Positions 41,520-50,821 of a stretch of 64,000 bases of DNA are shown here, one piece after another (the first letter of the stretch is position 1; each line of letters starts with the position of its first letter). Under the pieces are notes generated by a model. That model worked only from the letters and a program-made list of their open reading frames with translations. It had not been told where the DNA came from and made no database searches. The position numbers and the translations under genes were made by a program. Source of the DNA: Mesorhizobium sp. B2-1-8 (GTDB lineage: Bacteria; Pseudomonadota; Alphaproteobacteria; Rhizobiales; Rhizobiaceae); contig NZ_CP083952.1 of the NCBI RefSeq assembly GCF_006442545.2, positions 2,349,501 through 2,413,500 of the forward strand, written 5' to 3'.

Positions 41520-42458
41520 TTGCCAGCAAAACAAACCCTTATCGCCATCGGCGTGATCGTGGCGGCCGCCGGCATGAGCGGCTGCACCTCGACCTCGCAG
41601 ATGAAAGCCGCGCCGTCGCTCACCGAAACCGCGACCACGGCAGGCAGCGATGCCGGCTTCACCCTGCCGCTGCCGGAGACGGTTTCGGTGCTGCCGCAAT
41701 CCTCCGGAATCGCGCCCGTCCAGACGGCTGAGTTGACCCCCGGCGCGGCCACCCCGGCGCTCGATCCCGCGGTCCAGCCGGCCGCGGCAACCGCCGCCTT
41801 TGCCGGGACAACACCCGCGGCGCCGGCCGTGCCCGCCGTGATGACCGCCAATGCCTGGCAGGCGCCGGCCCCGGCGAAAGCCGGCCAGCCGATCCAGTCG
41901 GCGGCGACCTATACGACCGCCGGGCTCATCGTGCCGGCGGTTGCCAAGGGCGGCCAGAAAATGCCCGGCGTGCAGCAGGTGGCTTACGTCGTGCCGCAGA
42001 ACCCGGCTGCCCTGGTGCAGTTCCCGTCGGCGCCGGTGGAGCCGGCAGAAGAACAGCATGCGACCGGCATGCGCGGCGACGTCGACCGACTGATCGTCAA
42101 ATACGCCGCCTTCTACCAGGTGCCGGTGGATCTGGTGCGCCATGTCGTCAACCGCGAAAGCACCTACAATCCCAAGGCCTACAACAACGGCCATTGGGGG
42201 CTGATGCAGATCAAGCACGCGACGGCGCGCGGCATGGGCTATGACGGGCCGGCCAAGGGCCTGTTCGACGCCGAGACCAACCTCAAATACGCAGTCAAAT
42301 ATCTGCGTGGCGCCTGGCTGGTGTCGAACGGCAACGCCAAGAAGGCCGACTGGCTCTACCAGACCGGCTATTATTTCGACGCCAAGCGCAAGGGCCTGCT
42401 CGAGGCGACCGGCCTCGGTGTCGACCGCAAGCGCGGGCGTCTTCAGCCCGACGCCTGA
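41520..42458 (+). CDS. Lytic transglycosylase lipoprotein
   Basis: A 312-residue envelope lipoprotein: signal with lipobox MSGC (C22), a long Ala/Pro/Thr-rich linker (about 25-180) and a C-terminal SLT domain (about 185-310) with catalytic E213 in NRESTYNPKA followed by NGHWGLMQIK. It cleaves peptidoglycan glycan strands. The start is a TTG at 41520; in-frame stops at 41475 and 41487 exclude a longer ORF and no ATG precedes the signal peptide. It is followed after 5 bases by a GNAT gene. Confidence 0.9.
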   Translation: MPAKQTLIAIGVIVAAAGMSGCTSTSQMKAAPSLTETATTAGSDAGFTLPLPETVSVLPQSSGIAPVQTAELTPGAATPALDPAVQPAAATAAFAGTTPAAPAVPAVMTANAWQAPAPAKAGQPIQSAATYTTAGLIVPAVAKGGQKMPGVQQVAYVVPQNPAALVQFPSAPVEPAEEQHATGMRGDVDRLIVKYAAFYQVPVDLVRHVVNRESTYNPKAYNNGHWGLMQIKHATARGMGYDGPAKGLFDAETNLKYAVKYLRGAWLVSNGNAKKADWLYQTGYYFDAKRKGLLEATGLGVDRKRGRLQPDA

Positions 42459-42463
42459 GCGCG

Positions 42464-42952
42464 ATGCCCGAACCGCGTCCGCCGGCTCCAAACGACATCC
42501 GGCTGCGCAAGATCCTCGACGAGACGCTCGTTCCACCGCACTGGCCGGACGGCTTCGTCATGCGCTTGTTTGAGCGCGGCGACGCGCTGCCCCTGCATGC
42601 GTTGCTGGGCGAAGTGTTCGACGATGGCACCGACGGCCCTTTCGACGAATGGTGGCCGCGCATTTCCGAAGACCCCGAATTCGACTCGGCGCTGTGTTTC
42701 CTCGTCATCGACGCCAAGGGCCGGCTGGCAGCGGCGGCACTGTGCTGGACCTCGGCGTTCGTCAAGGATCTGGCCGTTCATCCAGAGGCGCGCGGCAAGG
42801 GCGTTGGCGAGGCGCTGATGTGGCACGCCTTCGCCATTTTCCGCGACCGGGGTGCCACCCATGTCGACCTCAAGACCAATACGCTCGAGAACGCCGCCGC
42901 CGTGCGGCTCTACGAGCGGCTGGGCATGAGGCCCGTCGCCTGGGAAGGCTGA
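42464..42952 (+). CDS. GNAT family N-acetyltransferase
   Basis: A 162-residue acetyltransferase with the acetyl-CoA loop VHPEARGKGVGEALMWHAF and the C-terminal LENAAAVRLYERLGMRPV. Substrate unknown. It lies 5 bases downstream of the transglycosylase gene, so it is probably cotranscribed. Confidence 0.9.
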   Translation: MPEPRPPAPNDIRLRKILDETLVPPHWPDGFVMRLFERGDALPLHALLGEVFDDGTDGPFDEWWPRISEDPEFDSALCFLVIDAKGRLAAAALCWTSAFVKDLAVHPEARGKGVGEALMWHAFAIFRDRGATHVDLKTNTLENAAAVRLYERLGMRPVAWEG

Positions 42953-43091
42953 CTGGCGACGTCGATCGGTGCCGTCATCGCCACCGGAGATGGCTGTTCG
43001 GGAACCCAAAGCGCGGCTCCGCATTCAATGAACGGTGGGGTCTGACCGGCTGTCGGGGCTGTGCGCCGCCGGCCAAGGGAGATCCACCGCG

Positions 43092-44360
43092 ATGAAGGTT
43101 TTCCACGCATTGCTGGCGTTGAGCGTAGCTGTCGTGCTCGCGGCGGGTCAGGCGAGCGCGGTCGAGCTGTCGATCGTGTCGGGTGACACCGGCAACGGCC
43201 TCAAGGTGCTGCGCGAGATCCTCGACCGCTATGAGAAAGAGAGCGGCGACAAGGTCACCATCGTCGCCATGCCGTCATCCGGGACCGATCAGTTCGGTCA
43301 GTACAGGTTGTGGCTCGCCGCGGGCAACAGCGACGTCGACATCTACCAGACCGACGTCATCTGGGCGCCGCAACTCGCCAGCCAGTTCGTCGACCTGACC
43401 GCGGCGACCAGGGATGTCGTGGCCAAGCATTTCCCGTCGATCATCCAGTCGCAGACCGTCGACGGCAGGCTGGTGGCGCTGCCGATCTTCACCGATGCGC
43501 CGGCGCTCTATTACCGCAAGGATCTGCTCGACAAATACGGCGCCAAGGTGCCGACCACATGGAAGGAACTGGGCGAAACCGCCAGGCTGGTGATGGACAA
43601 GGAGCGGGCCGCGGGCAACAGGGATATCTGGGGCTTCGTCTTCCAGGGCAACGCCTATGAAGGGCTGACCTGCGACGCGTTCGAATGGGTGGTCTCGAAC
43701 GGTGGCGGCCATATCGTCGAGCCGGATGGCACCATTTCCATCAACAACGCCCGGGCGGCGGCCGCGCTCGACATGGCCAAGGCCTGGATCGGCACCATCG
43801 CGCCGCCCGGCGTGCTCGCCTACCAGGAAGAGGAATCGCGCGGCGTGTGGCAGACCGGCAATGCCGTCTTCATGCGCAACTGGCCCTATGCCTATGCGCT
43901 GGGCAACAGCCAGGGGTCGCCGATCAAGGGCAAGTTCGACGTCGCGCCGCTGCCGGCCGGCACGGGCGAGGGTGCCCGGCCGGCGGCAACGCTGGGCGGC
44001 TGGAACCTTGCGGTCTCGAAATATTCCAAGCACCCGGATGCGGCGATCGAACTGGTCAAGTTCATCGCCTCGCCCGCAATGCAGAAATACCGCACGCTCA
44101 GGACCGCCAACCTGCCGACCATCCAGGCGCTCTATGACGATGCCGACATCGCCCGGCAACAGCCGATCATTCCGCACTGGAGGGAGGTCTTCCTCAATGC
44201 CGAGCCACGGCCCTCGGCGGTGACCCGGAACAAGTACAACGAGGCGTCGAGCCAGTTCTGGAACGCCGTGCACAAGACCTTGTCCGGCGAGGGCAGCGCC
44301 GCCGACAATCTGGCCGACCTCGAAGCAACGCTCACCAGGCTGAAGGGCAAGGGCTGGTGA
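43092..44360 (+). CDS. Sugar ABC transporter substrate-binding protein (trehalose/maltose type, ThuE-like)
   Basis: Periplasmic binding protein of 422 residues: signal peptide 1-23 (ending ASA), then a family-1 extracellular solute-binding fold. The segment GLTCDAFEWVVSNGGGHIVE and GVLAYQEEESRGVWQTGNAV followed by FMRNWPYAYALG is characteristic of trehalose/maltose/sucrose binding proteins (ThuE, Thermus TMBP). AGGGAG before the ATG at 43092. Its TGA overlaps the first permease start. Sugar specificity is inferred from resemblance. Confidence 0.9.
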   Translation: MKVFHALLALSVAVVLAAGQASAVELSIVSGDTGNGLKVLREILDRYEKESGDKVTIVAMPSSGTDQFGQYRLWLAAGNSDVDIYQTDVIWAPQLASQFVDLTAATRDVVAKHFPSIIQSQTVDGRLVALPIFTDAPALYYRKDLLDKYGAKVPTTWKELGETARLVMDKERAAGNRDIWGFVFQGNAYEGLTCDAFEWVVSNGGGHIVEPDGTISINNARAAAALDMAKAWIGTIAPPGVLAYQEEESRGVWQTGNAVFMRNWPYAYALGNSQGSPIKGKFDVAPLPAGTGEGARPAATLGGWNLAVSKYSKHPDAAIELVKFIASPAMQKYRTLRTANLPTIQALYDDADIARQQPIIPHWREVFLNAEPRPSAVTRNKYNEASSQFWNAVHKTLSGEGSAADNLADLEATLTRLKGKGW

Positions 44361-45322
44361 GCGCGCAACCGGCTGACGCCGCCGACCGGCGCCCGGGCTC
44401 GCGGCTGATGCGCCAGCGTGTGCGCTCGGCATGGCTGTTCCTGGCGCCGATGCTTCTGGTGCTCGCCGCCGCTGCCGGCTGGCCGCTTGCGCGCACGGTC
44501 TATTTCAGCTTCACCGACGCCTCGCTGTCCGACCTCGACGCCCGCCAATGGGTCGGCTTCGCCAACTATGTCTCGGTGCTGCGCATGCCGAGCGGCAGGA
44601 TCATCTATGACGGGCTGCTTCTCGACCCGGCCTGGTGGGGCGCCGTGTGGAACACCATACGGTTCGCGGTGGTTTCGGTGACATGCGAGACGATCCTCGG
44701 CATGGTCGTCGCCCTGGTGCTCAACGCCGAATTCACGGGCCGCGGCATCGTCAGGGCGGCGATCCTCATCCCCTGGGCGATCCCGACCATCGTCTCGGCC
44801 AAGATGTGGCAGTGGATGCTGAACGACCAGTTCGGCATCATCAACGTCGTGCTGATCAACCTCGGGCTGATCGACCACAAGATCGCCTGGACCGCCAGCG
44901 CCGACACGGCGATGGCGGCCGTGCTGATCGTCGACATCTGGAAGACGACGCCGTTCATGGCGCTGCTGATCCTGGCCGCGCTGCAGATGCTGCCGCGCGA
45001 GATCATCGAGGTCGCCAAGCTCGACGGCGCCAATCCCTGGCAGATCTTCTGGCGCGTGACCTTGCCGCTGATCCGCCCGGCGGTGATGGTGGCGGTGATC
45101 TTCCGGGCGCTCGACGCGCTGCGCATCTTCGACCTGATCTACGTGCTGACGCCCAACAACGCGCACACCAAGTCGATGTCGGTGTTCGCCCGCGAGAACC
45201 TGTTCGAGTTCGACAAGTTCGCCTATGGCTCGGCCGCCTCGACCCTGCTCTTCCTCATTCTCGCTCTGCTCACCATGCTCACCATCCGCATCGGCCGGCT
45301 AAGCCTGGAAGGAGGCCGTTGA
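44357..45322 (+). CDS. Sugar ABC transporter permease 1 (ThuF-like)
   Basis: MalF-type permease of 321 residues, about six helices, with the EAA loop IEVAKLDGANPWQIFWRVTL that docks the ATPase. GTG start overlapping the binding-protein stop (GTGA). Second gene of the importer operon. Confidence 0.92.
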   Translation: MSAQPADAADRRPGSRLMRQRVRSAWLFLAPMLLVLAAAAGWPLARTVYFSFTDASLSDLDARQWVGFANYVSVLRMPSGRIIYDGLLLDPAWWGAVWNTIRFAVVSVTCETILGMVVALVLNAEFTGRGIVRAAILIPWAIPTIVSAKMWQWMLNDQFGIINVVLINLGLIDHKIAWTASADTAMAAVLIVDIWKTTPFMALLILAALQMLPREIIEVAKLDGANPWQIFWRVTLPLIRPAVMVAVIFRALDALRIFDLIYVLTPNNAHTKSMSVFARENLFEFDKFAYGSAASTLLFLILALLTMLTIRIGRLSLEGGR

Positions 45323-45323
45323 G

Positions 45324-46148
45324 ATGTGGCTCCTGAAGCGCACGGCCTTCTATCTGCTGGTCGGGGCAATCGTGCTCATCGCGGTGTTCCCGTTCTACTA
45401 CGCCATCGTCACCAGCCTGAAATCGGGGACCGAGCTGTTTCAGGCCGATCCGTGGCCGAAGGCGCCCAGCCTCGGCAATTATCGCAACGTGCTGGCCGAA
45501 GGCGCCTTCGCGCGCAACCTCCTGAATTCGCTGGTCGTCTCGGGCGCGGTGGTGGCGCTCTCGCTGTTCCTTGGCGTCACCGCCGCCTACGCGCTGGCGC
45601 GCATCCGTTTTCGCGGCCGCTCGGCATTGCTGTTCGCCATCCTGTCGGTCTCGATGTTCCCACAAGTGGCGGTGCTGGCCGGGCTGTTCGAACTGGTGCG
45701 GATGTTCGGCCTCTACAATTCGCTCTTCGCGCTGATCTTCTCCTACATGATCTTCACGCTGCCGTTCACCGTCTGGGTGCTCACCGGCTTCGTCCGCGAC
45801 CTGCCGGTCGAGGTCGAGGAGGCGGCGATCCTCGATGGCGCGACGCCGTGGATCATCATCACCCGCATCTTCCTGCCGCTGATGTGGCCGGCGCTGGCGA
45901 CCACCGGACTGCTGGCCTTCATCGGCGCGTGGAACGAATTCCTGTTCGCGCTGACCTTCACCTCCAACGACGCGCGGCGGACCGTGCCGGTGGCAATCGC
46001 GCTGCTTTCGGGCAATTCGCAGTTCGAGATTCCGTGGGGCAACATCATGGCCGCCTCGGTGATCGTCACGGTGCCGCTGGTGGTGCTGGTGCTGATCTTC
46101 CAGCGCAAGATCGTCTCCGGCCTCACCGCCGGCGGGGTCAAGGGGTGA
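45324..46148 (+). CDS. Sugar ABC transporter permease 2 (ThuG-like)
   Basis: MalG-type permease of 274 residues, about six helices, with EAA loop VEEAAILDGATPWIIITRIF. It begins 1 base after the permease 1 stop. No ATPase gene follows: the next gene, 130 bases on, encodes an LprI-like protein. The importer therefore needs an ATPase encoded elsewhere. Confidence 0.92.
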   Translation: MWLLKRTAFYLLVGAIVLIAVFPFYYAIVTSLKSGTELFQADPWPKAPSLGNYRNVLAEGAFARNLLNSLVVSGAVVALSLFLGVTAAYALARIRFRGRSALLFAILSVSMFPQVAVLAGLFELVRMFGLYNSLFALIFSYMIFTLPFTVWVLTGFVRDLPVEVEEAAILDGATPWIIITRIFLPLMWPALATTGLLAFIGAWNEFLFALTFTSNDARRTVPVAIALLSGNSQFEIPWGNIMAASVIVTVPLVVLVLIFQRKIVSGLTAGGVKG

Positions 46149-46278
46149 TGGGCTTCGCTTCGGATAAACAATCGGATAAACAAACTGTCCACCAAGGCGG
46201 CAGGCGACATCTTGCCAGCATGCAGCCGGCCGCTAAGCTTCGTCTCCGCAGGGGCTTGTCGAAACCGGAGGAAACATC

Positions 46279-46698
46279 ATGCGGCTTCTGCTCTCCAGCC
46301 TTGCCACGCTGATCCTTGCCGCCCCGCACTTCGTAGGCACCGCGCGCGCCGCCGACTGCGCCGATGCGCAGGACCAGGCGACAATGAACCAGTGCGCCGG
46401 CAAGGATTTCGGCGCGGCCGACAAGAAGCTCAACGATGCCTACAAGCAGATCGTGGACCGGCTGAAGGACAATGCGGCGTCCAGGAAATTGCTGGTCGAT
46501 GCGCAGCGCGCCTGGGTCGCTTTCCGCGACGCTGAATGCAAGTTCCAGGGCGGCCCGATCGACACCGCGGGCACCATCTATCCGGTGGTCGTCGCCAATT
46601 GCCAGACGTCGCTCACCAATGGCCGGCTGAAGGATTTCCAGACCTATCTCAATTGCCCCGAAGGCGAATTGAACTGCCCGGTGCCAACGGCGCAATAG
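46279..46698 (+). CDS. LprI-like lysozyme-inhibitor family protein (DUF1311)
   Basis: Exported 139-residue protein: signal peptide about 1-24, then the DUF1311 domain (DCADAQDQATMNQCAGKDFG, KLNDAYKQIVDRLKDN, AQRAWVAFRDAECKFQGG) with four to six cysteines likely in disulfides. LprI of mycobacteria inhibits lysozyme; activity here is inferred from the family only. GGAGG precedes the ATG. Confidence 0.88.
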   Translation: MRLLLSSLATLILAAPHFVGTARAADCADAQDQATMNQCAGKDFGAADKKLNDAYKQIVDRLKDNAASRKLLVDAQRAWVAFRDAECKFQGGPIDTAGTIYPVVVANCQTSLTNGRLKDFQTYLNCPEGELNCPVPTAQ

Positions 46699-46840
46699 CC
46701 TTCATCCGCTCCTTTCGAAGACCCGGCTCGTGATCGGCGCGCCGGGTGCAAAAAATGTCGGAACCGACCGCGGTGAAACGTCCTTGGGTCGCAGAGCATC
46801 CGCGCCGGGACGCCGGCGCGACGACTTGAAGGAGCCGACC

Positions 46841-47584
46841 ATGATCACCTTTCCCAATGAATCCGCCAGATACCGCACCGCACGCGAAAAGCTGCTGAAG
46901 AAGGAAATCGAGCTGCGCCGCGCCATGGAAGCCGTGGCCGAGGCGCGGCGCACGCTGCCGCCGGGCGGGCTGGTGCCGCGGGACTATGTGTTCGACGGGC
47001 TGGATATCGCCGGCAAGACCGCAGAGATAAAACTGTCGGAGCTGTTCGCGCCCGGCAAGGACACGCTGATCCTCTATCAGATGATGTTTCCGCGCCACCC
47101 GCGGGAGACGCGCGATGTTGCGGCCAGCGGCGGCACGGCGAAGCTCGCCCGGCCCGACCAGCCGTGCCCGTCCTGCACGGCGCTGCTCGACCAGTTCGAC
47201 GGCGCGGTCGGCCATCTCGAGGCGGCCGGCTTCAACTTCGCCGTCGTGGCCAAGACGGCGCTCGAAAACCTCGTCACGCTCGGCCGCGATCGGGCGTGGC
47301 GCAACATGCGGCTGGTGTCTTCGGCCAACAACAGCTTCAAGCGCGACTACAACGCCGAGGATGCCGACGGCGCGCAGATCCCGCTGCTTCAGGTGTTTCA
47401 CCGCGATGCTGACGGCATCAGGCATTTCTGGTCGTCCGAACTCGGCTTCGCGCCGACCGAGCCCGGCCAAGACCCGCGCGCCATCGGCACCTGCGAGATC
47501 CTGTGGAACCTGATGGATTTCACCCCGGAGGGCCGGCCGGATTGGCATGAGCAGCTGCAGTATGGCGATTCCTGTTGTCACTGA
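46841..47584 (+). CDS. DUF899 thioredoxin-like protein
   Basis: A 247-residue cytoplasmic protein with the DUF899 fold: N-terminal helix (RTAREKLLKKEIELRRAMEA), GLVPRDYVFDG, and a C-x-x-C at C109/C112 (QPCPSCTALLDQFDG). It ends in SCCH. The family is thioredoxin-related with unknown substrate. AAGGAG before the ATG at 46841. Stands alone. Confidence 0.9.
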   Translation: MITFPNESARYRTAREKLLKKEIELRRAMEAVAEARRTLPPGGLVPRDYVFDGLDIAGKTAEIKLSELFAPGKDTLILYQMMFPRHPRETRDVAASGGTAKLARPDQPCPSCTALLDQFDGAVGHLEAAGFNFAVVAKTALENLVTLGRDRAWRNMRLVSSANNSFKRDYNAEDADGAQIPLLQVFHRDADGIRHFWSSELGFAPTEPGQDPRAIGTCEILWNLMDFTPEGRPDWHEQLQYGDSCCH

Positions 47585-47728
47585 CATCTGGGCGTTTCAG
47601 CTTCAGTCGCTGAGTTTCGGTTCGGAATGGCTTTTCTGCTGGTGAAGCTCTCGCTCAAGTCGGCCGGAACATTGGAAGATCGGCTGCATTGATAGGAGAC
47701 GGCTTGCGACCCCTTTCATGGATTCGAA

Positions 47729-48727
47729 GTGCGACCCACACTTAAAAACCTATGGGACCTGGTGCGAGAAAGCGTGGTTGGCTTTGTCGACGACAATGCC
47801 CTTAGTCATGGCGCGGCGATGGCCTTTTATGCCGCCACGTCGCTGGCCCCGGTTCTAATAATTGTCGTCGCGATAGTTGGCATCGCATTTGGTCATGACG
47901 CGGCACAGGTGGCTTTGTCTGCTCAGATATCAGGGCTGATGGGTTCAGAAAGTGCGGCGCTCCTTCAGGCAGCGCTCGAAGGGGCATCCAGCAAATCATC
48001 GGGGACCCTGGCGGCCATCATCGGCGTGGTCACTTTGCTCGTCACCGCCTCTGCGGTGTTTGGCGAGATGCAGCAGGCCCTGAATGCAATATGGAAGGTT
48101 GAAGCGAAAGGGAGTTCGCTGTCGCGTCTCTTGCGCGCGCGTGCGGCAAGTCTCGGCCTGGTCGCCGCCCTCGGCTTTATGTTGCTGGTATCTCTGGTGG
48201 CGAGCGCGGCGATCTCTGCCCTGGGCAACGTGATCAGCGCTCGTTTGCCGTTCGGCGAACTTGTTCTGAGCGCGATCAACACCCTGATTTCCTTTTCCCT
48301 GATCTCCGTGATGTTCGCCGCGATCTACAAAGTCCTGCCGGACCGTGACTTGGAGTGGCGGGATGTCGGGATCGGTGCTGTCGTGACCGCCGCCCTGTTC
48401 ACGTTGGGGAAGTCGCTTATCGGTTGGTATATCGGCACGAGTGCGATCGCATCATCATATGGTGCGGCCGGAGGGCTGCTCGTCATACTGCTCTGGGTCT
48501 ATTATTCATCGGAAATCTTTCTGCTCGGTGCGGAATTGACCCGCGCCTATTCCGTTCGACATGGGAGCAGGTCCGACTTGGACGGGTTGGTTCAAAATGC
48601 TCCCGCTTCACAAAACCTTGTTTCAATTCGCCGAGGGTCCAGATCCTCCGGCGTCGTTGCGTTGTTGGCGATGGCGTGCGTGAGCGCGACGATGACAGCC
48701 TTTCTGCTGGGGCCTCGTCGCCCGTAG
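47729..48727 (+). CDS. YihY/BrkB family inner-membrane protein
   Basis: A 332-residue integral membrane protein with about six to seven helices and the family features LSHGAAMAFYAATSLAPVLI near the N-terminus and SIASSYGAAGGLLVILLWVY-like sequence (SSYGAAGGLLVILLWVYYSS). It was once called RNase BN in error; its function is unresolved. GTG start at 47729. GC content and codon use look somewhat lower than its neighbours (by eye), so lateral acquisition is possible. Confidence 0.88.
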   Translation: MRPTLKNLWDLVRESVVGFVDDNALSHGAAMAFYAATSLAPVLIIVVAIVGIAFGHDAAQVALSAQISGLMGSESAALLQAALEGASSKSSGTLAAIIGVVTLLVTASAVFGEMQQALNAIWKVEAKGSSLSRLLRARAASLGLVAALGFMLLVSLVASAAISALGNVISARLPFGELVLSAINTLISFSLISVMFAAIYKVLPDRDLEWRDVGIGAVVTAALFTLGKSLIGWYIGTSAIASSYGAAGGLLVILLWVYYSSEIFLLGAELTRAYSVRHGSRSDLDGLVQNAPASQNLVSIRRGSRSSGVVALLAMACVSATMTAFLLGPRRP

Positions 48728-48856
48728 GGAGAGATCACGCTGCAATCCAAGGGTGCTTCCCCTTCTTCCTGCGCGAGGAGAAGGGACGCGGCTGGCAACC
48801 TCGCCGCATCTGCGACGTTGGAACCCCGAGGGAACCATTCCGATCGGAGATCCCAG

Positions 48857-49414
48857 ATGAAAATGCTCCTGACCGTGGCCGCCGTCGCGCTGACCGCCGT
48901 CGCGCCCGTCGCCCTTGCCCAGACGAACGGCACCAATTCGAATGCCGCCGCGCCCATGTTGCCCGACAGCAAGGTCGACACCGCGACCTTTGTCAGCACC
49001 GTGCCCAGTGCCAATGAATTCGAGATCCAGTCGAGCAGGCTGGCCGAACAGAAATCCGCCTCGGCGGACGTCAAGGCCTTTGCCGGCCAGATGATCAAGG
49101 ACCACACCAAGGCCGGCGAGGACTTCAAGCAGGCGCTGAGCCAGGGGCAGACCACCGCCTCGATCAAGCCCGCCGGCCCCGCGCTGCAGCCCAAGGACCA
49201 GCAGATGCTGGACCAGCTGAAAGCCGCCAGCGGCAAGGAGTTCGACCAGAAATACATCATGATGCAGACCGAGGTCCACAAGCAGGCGGTCGCCCTGTTC
49301 AGCACCTATGCGAAATCGGGCGACGACCCCGCATTGAAGGAATTCGCCAAGAAGACGCTGCCGACGCTGAAGATGCATGAGAAGCGGGTGAAGGAGCTCG
49401 GCGCGGCGCATTAG
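48857..49414 (+). CDS. DUF4142 periplasmic protein
   Basis: A 185-residue exported helical protein: signal peptide 1-21 (ending ALA), then the DUF4142 ferritin-like helical domain (ANEFEIQSSRLAEQKSASAD, FAGQMIKDHTKAGEDFK, AKKTLPTLKMHEKRVKEL). Such proteins are induced by envelope or osmotic stress in several bacteria; the exact role is unknown. GGAGA before the ATG at 48857. Confidence 0.9.
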   Translation: MKMLLTVAAVALTAVAPVALAQTNGTNSNAAAPMLPDSKVDTATFVSTVPSANEFEIQSSRLAEQKSASADVKAFAGQMIKDHTKAGEDFKQALSQGQTTASIKPAGPALQPKDQQMLDQLKAASGKEFDQKYIMMQTEVHKQAVALFSTYAKSGDDPALKEFAKKTLPTLKMHEKRVKELGAAH

Positions 49415-49445
49415 GGGGCGGGGCGTGCACGGTTTGAAATTCGAG

Positions 49446-49620
49446 CTCTACGGCGCCCCCCTCTGTCCTGCCGGACATCTCCCCCTCTTGGGGGGAGATT
49501 GGCTGTCATCACGGCCTTCGCCAATTTTCAACATTGCCAGGAAGAGAGCCGGCGCCAAAGCTGCCAATCTCCCCACTTGAGGGGGAGATGTCCGGCAGGA
49601 CAGAGGGGGGCGCCGTAGAG
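49446..49620. repeat. Long perfect inverted repeat, family D
   Basis: A 175-base element bounded by 40-base perfectly inverted arms (49446-49485 and 49581-49620; core CCTCTGTCCTGCCGGACATC), each adjoining its own cccc-tcttg-gggg type small hairpin. The centre holds ttcgccaattttcaacattgc, related to the centre of the family B element at 56930-57108. It accounts for most of the 310-base gap between the DUF4142 and cupin genes. Confidence 0.92.
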
Positions 49621-49724
49621 CGCTACATTCAATACGCCTCTGGCAAACCCCCACCCCGCAAGGTGGCCCCTGTGCCTTCACCCGCCATGCGCTAGACTGC
49701 CGGCATCACCCTCGGGAGCACCCC

Positions 49725-50189
49725 ATGCCCAAGATCGACCTCGCATCCGTGCCCGTCCGCAAGGGCTCCGGCTATCCCGCGCCCTTCGACGCCCCTTGCG
49801 CCACGCGCGCGCGCTGCCGCCTCGGCGATGCCGGCGGGCTCACCGATTTCGGCGTCAATCTGATGACCTTGCCGCCCGGTGGCTGGTCGAGCCAGCGCCA
49901 CTGGCACAGCCATGAGGACGAACTCGTCTATGTGCTGGAAGGCGAACTGGTGCTGGTCGAGGATGGCGGCGAGACGCTGCTCAAGGCCGGCGACTGCGCT
50001 ACCTTCGCTGGGAATAGCGGCAACGGCCACCACATGATCAACCGCTCGTCGGCCGCCGCGCGCTACCTGGAAGTCGGCTCGCGCTCTCAGGACGATGTGA
50101 TCACCTGCTCGGACATCGACATGATGAGCCCGAGTTCGGACGGGCGGTTCCTGCACAAGGACGGCACGCCGTATCCGGGGCAGGGGTGA
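49725..50189 (+). CDS. Cupin-domain protein
   Basis: A 154-residue single cupin with metal-ligand pattern in GGWSSQRHWHSHEDELVYVL (H, H, H, E) and GNGHHMINRS. It resembles small sugar-isomerase-like/cupin_2 proteins; substrate unknown. GGGAGCACCCC before the ATG. Confidence 0.88.
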   Translation: MPKIDLASVPVRKGSGYPAPFDAPCATRARCRLGDAGGLTDFGVNLMTLPPGGWSSQRHWHSHEDELVYVLEGELVLVEDGGETLLKAGDCATFAGNSGNGHHMINRSSAAARYLEVGSRSQDDVITCSDIDMMSPSSDGRFLHKDGTPYPGQG

Positions 50190-50265
50190 GGGCTGGGCCA
50201 TGCGTCCGCGCTGGCGTTCCGCCCGTGCCGGGATAAGCTGCCTATAACCGCAGGAGTCGGCGCAG

Positions 50266-50392
50266 CCCCCTCATCCGGCCGCTTTGCGTCCACCTTCTCC
50301 CCGCTGGGGAGAAGAGATTGGCGCTGGCGCTCGTAACCTCCTCCCCCCTCGGGGAGAGGTCAGCCGAGCGAAGCGGAGGCTGGGTGAGGGGG
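50266..50392. repeat. Intergenic inverted-repeat element
   Basis: A 127-base element between the cupin and ridA genes, bounded by CCCCCTCA (50266-50273) and TGAGGGGG (50385-50392), with internal ccttctccccgctggggagaag and ctcccccctcggggag hairpins. The plan is as in families A/B, but the sequence is distinct. Confidence 0.65.
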
Positions 50393-50428
50393 CCTGGCGC
50401 TAACCTTGCCAACCCAGGGAGGACACCC

Positions 50429-50821
50429 ATGAAAAAACAAGTCATCGAAGTACCCGTCATGTCGGACAAGGTGCGGGCGCTCGGCCTGCCCTGTTCGACG
50501 GCGGTGAGGGCGAACGGCTTCGTGTTCATCTCGGCGACGCCGCCGCTGGATATGGTGACCGGCGAGATGGTGCGCGGCGACATCGAGGTCCAGACCGAGG
50601 CGTCGCTGAAGGCGCTGAAACTTTGCCTGGAAGCGGCCGGCACCTCGCTGGAAAACGTGGTGATGGTCCGGATCTACGCCGTCAACTCCGGCTTCTACAA
50701 CGCGATAAACAGGGTGTATGCCCGGTATTTCAGCGTGAACCCGCCGGCGCGCAGTTTCGTGCCGGTGGCGTCTTGGCCGATGGAGTTCGATATCGAGATC
50801 GAGTGCGTGGCGGTGGCGTGA
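50429..50821 (+). CDS. RidA/YjgF family protein
   Basis: A 130-residue Rid protein. RidA hydrolyses reactive enamine/imine intermediates from PLP enzymes. The conserved Arg is in NPPARSFVPVASWPMEF, and the trimer core GDIEVQTEASLKALKLCLEA is present. GGGAGGACACCC precedes the ATG at 50429. It is the last ordinary gene before the AT-rich island. Confidence 0.92.
   Translation: MKKQVIEVPVMSDKVRALGLPCSTAVRANGFVFISATPPLDMVTGEMVRGDIEVQTEASLKALKLCLEAAGTSLENVVMVRIYAVNSGFYNAINRVYARYFSVNPPARSFVPVASWPMEFDIEIECVAVA

Noticed and set aside
41295..42536. Minus-strand ORF of about 410 codons over the transglycosylase gene
   Set aside because: Shadow of a lipoprotein gene with an intact SLT active site; the antisense product is low-complexity Gly/Arg.
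47729..48727. RNase BN annotation sometimes given to YihY-type proteins
   Set aside because: That name came from an old misassignment; the protein is an integral membrane protein without nuclease motifs.
49446..49620. CRISPR-like reading of the repeated C/G blocks here and in other intergenic elements
   Set aside because: The repeats are inverted pairs, not direct repeats with regular spacers, and there are no cas genes.
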